This document shows, piece by piece, positions 1 to 6,909 of a stretch of DNA of 18,406 nucleotides. Both the position numbers and the translations under genes were made by a program. This stretch comes from Rickettsiales bacterium UBA1997 (GTDB lineage Bacteria; Pseudomonadota; Alphaproteobacteria; Rickettsiales; UBA1997): assembly GCA_002335845.1 (NCBI GenBank), contig DDCV01000090.1, forward strand, positions 1 through 18,406, written 5' to 3'. Under the pieces are notes generated by a model. That model did not search any database. It was given only the letters and a program-made list of their open reading frames with translations, and had not been told where the DNA came from. The first letter of the stretch is position 1. Each line of letters begins with the position of its first letter.

Positions 1-1
1 G

Positions 2-64
2 GAGGCTAGTGCCGTTTTTAGGATTATTTTAGGAATCATGGCTTTTCAGATGTTAAAAATTTAA
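2..64 (+). CDS. 3' end of an unidentified gene (cut by window edge)
   Basis: An open frame runs in from the left edge and stops at TAA 62-64, giving about 20 residues that end in GIMAFQMLKI. The tail is hydrophobic. It faces the broken recombinase remnant on the opposite strand with only 13 nt between the two stops, so it could be the C-terminus of a transposase, but 20 residues are too few to assign a family. It may also be a chance open frame. Confidence 0.3.
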   Translation, partial: EASAVFRIILGIMAFQMLKI

Positions 65-77
65 ATAATGAGATAAG

Positions 78-369
78 TTAACATCCAAAAATTTCCTCTT
101 GCTCCTGCCACAAATCTGATAACTTTCTATTAGAAATAATATCCTGAAATCTTAAAGTCCTTGGCTGAGTGCCAGTTAATATTTTCTTGATAATTCTTGG
201 TGAAATGAATCTTGAGATTAAAAACCTTACTCACATAAGAAGTTCCAACTTTTTCTTTTCTGGCAATATCAGCCAAGGATTCAAATTTACCTTCCTCCAT
301 TTCTATCTTCCACTTATAGGCCTTACCGATGGTTTTGATTAACTTATCATCAAAATAAGTTTTCTGACT
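78..369 (-). pseudogene. Remnant of a recombinase C-terminal region, frameshifted
   Basis: Read on the minus strand, the segment first encodes KTYFDDKLIKTIGKAYKWK followed by LADIARKEKVGTSYVSKVF. This resembles the helix-turn-helix tail (AkaykWk..l..g...si.eiA..e.v..SYvsrvlrL) of the long alphaproteobacterial site-specific recombinases. At about 215-224 the frame breaks. In the next frame the match resumes with ISRFISPRIIKKILTGTQPR, then LWQEQEEIFG and the stop at 78-80, the typical end of that family. Removing one base near the T/A run at the break would restore the frame. An in-frame TAA lies just upstream at 370-372, and the catalytic N-terminal part is absent. Family assignment is from remembered conserved wording, so it is likely but not certain. 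Confidence 0.6.
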
Positions 370-531
370 TTACGGCTTCATATTTTTTGGCATTACGCGC
401 TTTGCTGTTTTTTTAGCTCTTTTATGATTTATAGTGATTTTTATAAAAAAAGCTTGAATCTATATCTTGCAAATGCGACATCAAAGATAGGATTTGTTAT
501 GATTCCAAACTTTTTTAACTAAAGATTAAAA

Positions 532-3024
532 ATGCCAATTATACGAGCAAAAAAAGCTTCCAAAGCAAGCTCCCAAGAGCCTGATGAGAATTTTGTACCT
601 TATGTTTGTCACTATGATCCCAATACTATACTTACTAAAGATGGTGAGCTAATTCAAATAATTCGCGTAGCCGGATTTCATGAGTCAACCGCATCACAAG
701 TAATATCTTTGCGCGAAGCAGTTCGCGAATCTTTGCAAGCACATATTAAAGGTAATGACTTTGCACTTTGGTTTACCACTATTAGACGCAAGAAGAATAT
801 TGTGCCTAAGGGAGAGTTTGATGAGCCATTTTGCAATCATATTAATGATATATGGGTTCAGCAAAATGAGTGGAATAGTCAATATGTCAACGAGCTTTAT
901 ATATCGGTAATTGTTGAGGGATTGGATACATCTATATCAAACTTTAAATCTCTTATTAGATCATTTTCGTACCTTGCTACCAAAAAACTACATAGTCAGC
1001 ATCTTGGTAAAATGCATGAAAAGCTTTCTAATCTAACTAGCGAAATAATAAGCGACATTAGCGATTATGGAGCATCTTTGCTAGGAATGAAAGAGTGGAA
1101 TGGAGTTTTATATTCGGAAGCCACGAGGCTTTTTGGTAAAATTATAAATCTTAGTGAGGATAGATATCCCGTGGATTGCAAAGATATGTCTCACGTATTA
1201 ACTAGCCATAAGATAGCATTTGGTGGTTATAGCTTGGAAGTTGCTGGTGATGATAATAAAAATTACGCCACCATGTTTTCTCTCAAAGAGTATAATGAAA
1301 TTAATAATGACAGTCTCGATGACATTTTGCAGCTTCCCTTTGAGTTTATTATAACTCAATCATTTGATTTTATTCAGCATGGCAAGGATTTGGATCATTA
1401 TAAATATCATGATTATATATTAAATATTAGTGGCGACACTGATATGAAGATGGTTACTAACATTGAGAGATTGGCAAAAAAAAGCGATGATTCGGTAACA
1501 GATTATGGTGAGCTACAGACTACTTTTATGATTATTAGTCATGAAAAAAGAGAAATGGAAAAAGATGTTGCTGCAATATTACAAAGGTTTAGTGAGCTTG
1601 GAATTGTTGCAGTAAGGGAAAATATTTTTGCTGAACATTGTTTTTGGTCACAATTGCCAGGTAATTTTTCTTTTATTCGTCGCCAAAAAACCATTGACCT
1701 CGACAGCCTTGCTGGCTTTGCAGCTCTTTATAATTTTCCTGCTGGAAAAATTGATGATAATCACTGGGGCCCAGCAAACACTGTGCTACATACTGTTCTT
1801 AACACGCCATATTTCTTTAGTTTTCACGATGGAATTGAGGGGCATAGCATGATTTTAGGCGACGCTAGTTTACAAAAGTCGGTTTTGCTTAACTTCCTTG
1901 TTGCACAATCAATGCGTTTTAAACCCAAAATATTTTATTTTGATTTTCAAGAAGTGGCAAAATCATTTATTAACATAATAGGCGGAAATTATTATAAAAT
2001 AACTCATAATAACGACATATTTAGCAAGCATCTTGATGTCAATATTATTGCTAGTCTAAAAAATCCAGAAGATAGCACATTTCTTACCGAATTCTTCCAT
2101 AATCTTGGTAATATTGGCAAAGATATCATTCCAAAAGAGGAGATGGATAAAATTCCTACAATTGTACAAAAAATAATTGCAGATAAAAATATAGTTGATT
2201 TGCGACTGGCAATTGAATTATTTGACAATGATGCAACAAAAAATCTTCATTATCGATTCAAGAGCTTATATCAAAGGGGTATAAATAGAATTTTTGACAC
2301 CAAATCAGAAATAAATTGGCAAGATCAAATCATAGCGTTTGATCTAACAGAGCTTTATGATAAGAAAATATTATTAGTTCCTTTGGTTCATTATTTGCTT
2401 TATAAAATTGAAAAAAATCTTGACGGTCAGCCCACAATAGTTGTTTTTAACGAAGCTTGGGAGCTTTTGGATAATAAAATTATGGCTCCAAAAATAGATT
2501 CTATGCTAACTCGCTTTAAAGAAAAAAACTGCGTGACTATTTTTAGCGCCTTTGAGGGCAATAAAGTTGCGGGTAGTAAAATAAATAGTGAAATAATTGG
2601 TCACTTTACCTCAAAAATGATATTTCCAGATTATGAAATTACTGAAATTGAAAATAAATTCTATAGCGACATTCTGCAAATGTCGGTTCATGAATTAAAG
2701 ATGCTCGAAATTATGGACTCCCATCGAAAGCAATTTTTGCTTAAACATGGCAGCGATTCAGTTGTTATAAATCTTGACTTCCCTTATAATATAGAGATTC
2801 CACAAATTCTTGCTAATGATGAAATTAGTAAAAAAATCATTAGCAAGATATACCTCAAATATCATCCAAATAATCAAAAAGCTACATTGAAAAGTAAGTC
2901 TTTATTTTTACAAGAAGCCTTTCTTGCCCTTCGTAAAATTGAAGAAGAAAGAAAAAATAAAGAGAAAGAAAGAATGAGACAAAAAAGGCTAGAAGAACTT
3001 AGGGTATTTAACTTAGAAGATTAA
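532..3024 (+). CDS. Divergent VirB4-family type IV secretion protein (rvhB4b-like)
   Basis: An 830-residue VirB4/CagE/TrbE-type protein, the length expected for the family. VirB4 proteins are membrane-associated ATPases that energise assembly of, and transport through, P-type type IV secretion systems. The fold signature is clear around residues 438-490 (GHSMILG..., KSVLLNFLVAQ, KPKIFYFDF, IGGNYYKI). The Walker A position reads GDASLQKS (443-450), lacking the second glycine of GxxxxGK[TS]. Walker B reads TIVVFNEAW (635-643), with Asn640 where Asp is usual. The ATQS-type motif that normally follows is FSAF (671-674). Rickettsiales are known to carry two VirB4 copies, one of which (rvhB4b) has degenerate NTPase motifs, and this gene fits that copy. 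The C-terminus (about 800-826) is a charged Lys/Glu/Arg-rich helix. It is first in a cluster with the hydrolase (12 nt gap) and the Mur ligase. No other vir genes are in the window. Confidence 0.88.
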   Translation: MPIIRAKKASKASSQEPDENFVPYVCHYDPNTILTKDGELIQIIRVAGFHESTASQVISLREAVRESLQAHIKGNDFALWFTTIRRKKNIVPKGEFDEPFCNHINDIWVQQNEWNSQYVNELYISVIVEGLDTSISNFKSLIRSFSYLATKKLHSQHLGKMHEKLSNLTSEIISDISDYGASLLGMKEWNGVLYSEATRLFGKIINLSEDRYPVDCKDMSHVLTSHKIAFGGYSLEVAGDDNKNYATMFSLKEYNEINNDSLDDILQLPFEFIITQSFDFIQHGKDLDHYKYHDYILNISGDTDMKMVTNIERLAKKSDDSVTDYGELQTTFMIISHEKREMEKDVAAILQRFSELGIVAVRENIFAEHCFWSQLPGNFSFIRRQKTIDLDSLAGFAALYNFPAGKIDDNHWGPANTVLHTVLNTPYFFSFHDGIEGHSMILGDASLQKSVLLNFLVAQSMRFKPKIFYFDFQEVAKSFINIIGGNYYKITHNNDIFSKHLDVNIIASLKNPEDSTFLTEFFHNLGNIGKDIIPKEEMDKIPTIVQKIIADKNIVDLRLAIELFDNDATKNLHYRFKSLYQRGINRIFDTKSEINWQDQIIAFDLTELYDKKILLVPLVHYLLYKIEKNLDGQPTIVVFNEAWELLDNKIMAPKIDSMLTRFKEKNCVTIFSAFEGNKVAGSKINSEIIGHFTSKMIFPDYEITEIENKFYSDILQMSVHELKMLEIMDSHRKQFLLKHGSDSVVINLDFPYNIEIPQILANDEISKKIISKIYLKYHPNNQKATLKSKSLFLQEAFLALRKIEEERKNKEKERMRQKRLEELRVFNLED

Positions 3025-3036
3025 GTTGAGATATAT

Positions 3037-3783
3037 ATGTTATTGAGTGCAAAAAAAATAAAATCAGATAATAATACCAGGATAATATGGCTTCATGGCT
3101 GGGGTCAGGATCATAAATCTTTTTTATCAATGGCTTGTCTTTTTAATGATTGTGAGAATATAATGATTGATATGGCGGGGTTTGGTGCAGCTAAAAAGCC
3201 AAAGGAAGCTTGGGGAACAAATGATTATGCGCTAGATTTAGCTCAATATCTAAAAAAAGAAAAAATATCTAAAAAAACCTATCTTATTGGACATTCTTTT
3301 GGTTGTCGTGTGGCTTTACGTTTCGCCGCTCTTTTTCCTAACAGAGTCGATGGTATTGTTTTAATTGCAGCCGCAGGATTAAAGAAAAAAAGATCAATAT
3401 TCTTCAAGATGAAGGCTGCTATCTTGAAGCTAATCGCTAGATTTATAGGTAAAATTGATTTTTTGATAAAAACCAATCTCAAAGAAAAATATAGCAATAA
3501 ATTTGGTAGCCCAGATTACCGAAATGCCAAAGGAATTATGCGTCAAATATTCGTTAAAACAATTAGTGAAGATTTATCAGAAATAGCCTCCGACATAAAA
3601 ACCAACACAATATTAATTTTTGGCAAAAACGATAAGGATACTCCACCAGAATTTGGCAAAAGATATAATAATTTATTAACCAATTCTCAATATTTCGAGC
3701 TACCAAATTTTGACCATTACAGCCTATTATCACAAGGTAAATATCAGGTGCAAAACATAATATCAAACTTTATTAAAAACTAA
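3037..3783 (+). CDS. Alpha/beta-fold hydrolase
   Basis: A 248-residue alpha/beta hydrolase. The oxyanion-hole segment is LHGWG (19-23), the nucleophile elbow is GHSFG with Ser87, the acidic residue is in FGKND (Asp199 likely), and the catalytic histidine is His227 in NFDHYS. The order and spacing match a complete catalytic triad. A basic, lysine-rich lid (about 115-160) sits between the core strands. There is no signal peptide, so it is probably cytosolic. The start lies 12 nt after the VirB4-like gene and the stop is 1 nt before the MurF-type ligase, so the three are probably co-transcribed. Hydrolases of this kind occur beside membrane-anchored Mur ligases in other bacteria (recalled, not checked), which hints at an envelope role. 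The substrate cannot be read from the sequence. Confidence 0.85.
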   Translation: MLLSAKKIKSDNNTRIIWLHGWGQDHKSFLSMACLFNDCENIMIDMAGFGAAKKPKEAWGTNDYALDLAQYLKKEKISKKTYLIGHSFGCRVALRFAALFPNRVDGIVLIAAAGLKKKRSIFFKMKAAILKLIARFIGKIDFLIKTNLKEKYSNKFGSPDYRNAKGIMRQIFVKTISEDLSEIASDIKTNTILIFGKNDKDTPPEFGKRYNNLLTNSQYFELPNFDHYSLLSQGKYQVQNIISNFIKN

Positions 3784-3784
3784 A

Positions 3785-5401
3785 ATGTTAGATAATTTTG
3801 CCAGTATTTTTTTTCTTTTTAGCTTCGCTTTTTTTTGCTTTAAGCGCGGTAAATTATTGATGCAGTTTTTTCAGCAAGAAGAGTATGATAATAAAAGATT
3901 TTTTTGTCATATTTTTGGCAATATCCGATTTATAGATAAGAAATTAACCATTTTCGTTTCGCTATCTTTTTTTATTATCAATGCAATTAATTTGGATCTT
4001 GGTGCAAAATTGATTATATTTGCAATAATTATGCAATCATTTGCAGCCTCTCAAATTAATCCTTGTGGCAAGAAAGCTAAAAAAGCTCTTTTGATAACGC
4101 CAAGAGTTAAAAGAGTTTTAGCTTTATATTTAATTATTTTTTTGCTAGCTATTATTGCCCCTTATCAAAAAATACTCAATCCTAGCAAGATTGAATTTTT
4201 AATTTATATTATTGCCATCACTCAATTTATCCCAATTTTTTTAATAATTGCCAATCTGCTTTTAAAGCCATATGAAAACTGGGTGCAAAATAATTTTTTA
4301 AAGCAGGCGAATGAGAAAATAAAAAATCTGCCAGTAACAACTATAGGCATCACCGGATCTTACGGCAAAACATCAACCAAACATATTTTGTCTCATATTC
4401 TATCCTTTGTTGCACCAACTCTTGCTACTCCTGGCAGCGTTAACACGCCTATGGGTATTACAAGAATTATTCGTGAAAATCTTAAAAAAGAACATAAATA
4501 TTTTATCGCTGAAATGGGAGCTTATGGCATAGGATCGATTAAAAGATTATGCGATCTTACTAATCCAGATTATGGAATCTTAACCGCTGTAGGAGATGCT
4601 CATTATGAACGATTTAAGTCTATTGATAATGTAGCGCAAGCCAAGTTTGAGCTTAATCAAGCTGTTAGTAAAAAAAATGGTAAGACGATAATAAATAGTG
4701 ATGGCGTTGATGATAAGTTTATTAAAAAATATGGTCAAAATATAATTTTAGTTGGCCAGAAAAATATCGATAATAATGGCTATAAAATTTTACAAATAAA
4801 GCAAAGTGACAAAGGAATTTACTTAAAAATACAACATAAAAAGAAAAGATATGAAATAAATTCCCCACTTTTTGGCATCCATCATGCCAATAATATTGCC
4901 ATGTCTTTTGCTATGGCTCATAATCTTGGAATTGATAGTGATACAATAATTGCTGCCCAAAAAACCGTACCGCAAATTAAACATCGTCTTGAGATTATTA
5001 AAGATAAAAATTCTCCCATTATAATAGATGACGCCTATAATTCAAACCCAATTGGGTTTGCCGCAGCTTTAGATATTTTAAAAATTTTAAAAAAGAAAAA
5101 TGGCAAATCCATTCTCGTTACTCCAGGCATGGTTGAACTGGGCGATTTACATAATAAAAAACATAAGGAAGTCGCTCTAATTGCCCTAAAGACTGTTGAT
5201 GTTGCTCTAATTATAATGCCTCAAAGAGTGCAATCATTCGTCGATACCTTTAAAGAGAATATGAAAAAAGACCAGATATTATTAGAATTTGAAAATTTTA
5301 ATCAGGCTAAGGCATGGCTTGATAAAAACGCCAAAATATCAGATGTGATTCTTTATGAAAACGACTTGCCCGACATCTATGAGTCCAAAATAAGCCTATA
5401 G
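3785..5401 (+). CDS. MurF-type Mur ligase with N-terminal membrane domain
   Basis: A 538-residue protein of the Mur ligase family. The catalytic half resembles UDP-N-acetylmuramoyl-tripeptide:D-alanyl-D-alanine ligase, which adds D-Ala-D-Ala to the peptidoglycan precursor using ATP. Visible motifs are the P-loop GITGSYGKTSTK (188-199), AEMGAY with Glu242/243, DAHYERF (271-277), the probable carbamylated lysine in AKFEL (286-290), the HHANN segment (366-370), DDAYNSNP (415-422) and PGMVELG (447-453). The first ~170 residues are not the usual uridine-binding domain. They hold hydrophobic stretches at about 5-20, 52-85, 111-127 and 138-160, suggesting membrane anchoring. The start is 1 nt after the hydrolase stop, indicating translational coupling. 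It could be the cell's main MurF or a specialised relative acting on a membrane-bound substrate, so no gene symbol is given. Confidence 0.82.
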   Translation: MLDNFASIFFLFSFAFFCFKRGKLLMQFFQQEEYDNKRFFCHIFGNIRFIDKKLTIFVSLSFFIINAINLDLGAKLIIFAIIMQSFAASQINPCGKKAKKALLITPRVKRVLALYLIIFLLAIIAPYQKILNPSKIEFLIYIIAITQFIPIFLIIANLLLKPYENWVQNNFLKQANEKIKNLPVTTIGITGSYGKTSTKHILSHILSFVAPTLATPGSVNTPMGITRIIRENLKKEHKYFIAEMGAYGIGSIKRLCDLTNPDYGILTAVGDAHYERFKSIDNVAQAKFELNQAVSKKNGKTIINSDGVDDKFIKKYGQNIILVGQKNIDNNGYKILQIKQSDKGIYLKIQHKKKRYEINSPLFGIHHANNIAMSFAMAHNLGIDSDTIIAAQKTVPQIKHRLEIIKDKNSPIIIDDAYNSNPIGFAAALDILKILKKKNGKSILVTPGMVELGDLHNKKHKEVALIALKTVDVALIIMPQRVQSFVDTFKENMKKDQILLEFENFNQAKAWLDKNAKISDVILYENDLPDIYESKISL

Positions 5402-5497
5402 CAAGGTTATTCCATCAATTCTAGTATTTCGTTGAATACCAAAATCGATCTACAACATCTCTAATCTGTTTAATTTAAGAAAAAATAAAATTTCTCT

Positions 5498-5525
5498 TTG
5501 CCATATATCAAAAAAACGGTATAAT
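5498..5525 (+). promoter_or_regulatory. Predicted sigma70-type promoter for the lipoprotein pair
   Basis: A -35 box TTGCCA (5498-5503) is followed after 16 nt by a perfect -10 box TATAAT (5520-5525), 35 nt before the first lipoprotein start. It is the best -35/-10 match seen in the window and separates the lipoprotein pair from the Mur ligase cluster. It is a sequence match only. Confidence 0.55.
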
Positions 5526-5560
5526 CACAATCATGATTAAAAAAGAAATTATCTATATTT

Positions 5561-6142
5561 GTGAATAAAATTATATGGATCGCCAAAAGAAGATGTTTTT
5601 TTGTTTCTATAGCTATTTTTTCTTTGTTATTGTTTTTGCCATCATGTCAGTGGTTCTCTAGCGCAGGCACACCTTACTTTACTATGACAAATTTTAAAGT
5701 TCCAGATGGTACCCCAGCTTTTAAATCTGGTTTTAAAGATGGGTGCGGAGCTGTGTTATATTCTCGAGGTAACATTTTTTATCGCAGTCGCTATAAATAC
5801 CGCTATGATCCTAATATGACAGGAAATTCAGAATATCGCTTTGGACATTCTCGCGGCTACTCATGGTGCTTCCAAAAAGTATTACAAGGACCTGTAGCCT
5901 CTTTTGATAAATATTTATATACAAGTGGCTATGATAAAACATTTAGTGCAAAAGACATTAACGAGGCCTGGGGTGGAATGTTTTTAGACGGACCAATGAA
6001 ATATGGGCCAGATTCAACAAATAAGGGTTTGAATAGTATGATGAGCGTTTGGCAAACGGGAATCGATGGCGAAAGTAGTGCTTTTGGCTCAAATCCATTG
6101 TGGGCCGGAGGTGCCAAAGGTCAGTTTTTGGGATTGTGGTAG
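5561..6142 (+). CDS. Predicted lipoprotein, unknown function (member 1 of a paralogous pair)
   Basis: A 193-residue protein not recognised as a named family. It begins with a basic N-region and a hydrophobic stretch (about 13-27) ending in a lipobox-like LPSC with Cys29, so it is probably a lipoprotein. Proline at -2 is unusual for signal peptidase II. The start used is GTG 5561, because no in-frame ATG lies upstream of the signal peptide. The mature part is rich in Gly, Tyr, Phe and Trp. A segment PDGTPAFKSGFKDGCGAVL (48-66) matches a segment in the next protein, a second cysteine follows in YSWCF, and the protein ends in a terminal Trp as the next one does. The two genes are 51 nt apart and likely share the promoter at 5498-5525. 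Function unknown; envelope location inferred. Confidence 0.72.
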   Translation: MNKIIWIAKRRCFFVSIAIFSLLLFLPSCQWFSSAGTPYFTMTNFKVPDGTPAFKSGFKDGCGAVLYSRGNIFYRSRYKYRYDPNMTGNSEYRFGHSRGYSWCFQKVLQGPVASFDKYLYTSGYDKTFSAKDINEAWGGMFLDGPMKYGPDSTNKGLNSMMSVWQTGIDGESSAFGSNPLWAGGAKGQFLGLW

Positions 6143-6193
6143 AAATATTCGCGCAATACAATATAAATAAACGCACCAAAATATTTTAAACAT

Positions 6194-6733
6194 ATGCTAA
6201 AAAAATTATTTATTTTACTGTTAGCATTACAAGTGTCATCTTGTTTTTGGGTGCCGAACTGGTACAAACCTCAGGGTTATACTATATTTCGTCAAATGCC
6301 AAAAGGCGGCTCTCCTGGGTTTGATTTGGGCTGGATTCATGGTTGTGAATCTGGACTTGGAACCCAGTTTGGGGGCACTATGTATATGACATTTTACACT
6401 TGGAAAAAAGATCCAGATATATCTTCATCAGCTCCTGATATTCAAAAAATAAAAAACAGATATCCTAAAGAGTTAAAAGATGTTAATTGGGATGATCCAG
6501 CGAATATTAAAAAGAATTTTGATGATTATAATGTTGTTTTTTGGAGTGCTCATATTTTTTGTCGTCATGCTGCAATCGGACTATTGCAGACAGCTGGTGG
6601 AGCCTCATCTGGCGATGGATTCACGCCTCCTGTAGCTGGTGATGTACGATATGATCCGGCAGATCATAGTATTGGCAATGTCTGGAAGCTACATGGCAAG
6701 GGTGACACAAGAATAGGAACTGGTTTCTGGTAA
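6194..6733 (+). CDS. Predicted lipoprotein, unknown function (member 2 of a paralogous pair)
   Basis: A 179-residue protein with a short signal peptide and a good lipobox VSSC, giving lipidated Cys17. Residues 36-55 (PKGGSPGFDLGWIHGCESGL) align with the central segment of the upstream lipoprotein through the pattern G-[ST]-P-x-F-x-x-G-[FW]-x-x-G-C. An aromatic stretch follows (MYMTFYTWKKDP, 63-74), and a second cysteine lies in FWSAHIFCRH (116-125). Both proteins end in Gly-x-Trp. A charged insert (about 78-112) is absent from the first copy. The pair looks like an old tandem duplication of a small envelope protein. Similar short GC-motif proteins exist in intracellular alphaproteobacteria as hypothetical proteins (recalled, unchecked). 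No function can be assigned. Confidence 0.75.
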   Translation: MLKKLFILLLALQVSSCFWVPNWYKPQGYTIFRQMPKGGSPGFDLGWIHGCESGLGTQFGGTMYMTFYTWKKDPDISSSAPDIQKIKNRYPKELKDVNWDDPANIKKNFDDYNVVFWSAHIFCRHAAIGLLQTAGGASSGDGFTPPVAGDVRYDPADHSIGNVWKLHGKGDTRIGTGFW

Positions 6734-6909
6734 TACAGCCTACATATTGTAGCATTTATCGCCTCTAATTCTACATTTAATAAAATTAGCTTTGGTCTAA
6801 AATTTCAAAAATCTTATAAAGATAAAATTAATAACTTTATTGGTGGAAATTAAAAAAAATTGTAGTTTGATAGGGTAATATTTTCGCTATAAAGATTTTA
6901 TAAAAAATA

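Noticed and set aside
65..531. A functional gene in the left-hand 470 nt
   Set aside because: Only the frameshifted recombinase remnant gives protein-like sequence; the rest (370-531) has stops in all frames and no clear promoter.
5424..5439. GTATT...AATAC hairpin after the Mur ligase gene
   Set aside because: Only 5 A/T-rich pairs and no T-run follow, which is expected by chance in this base composition.
6740..6752. CTACA-TAT-TGTAG hairpin after the second lipoprotein
   Set aside because: Short stem, 3-nt loop and no T-run; not enough for a terminator call.
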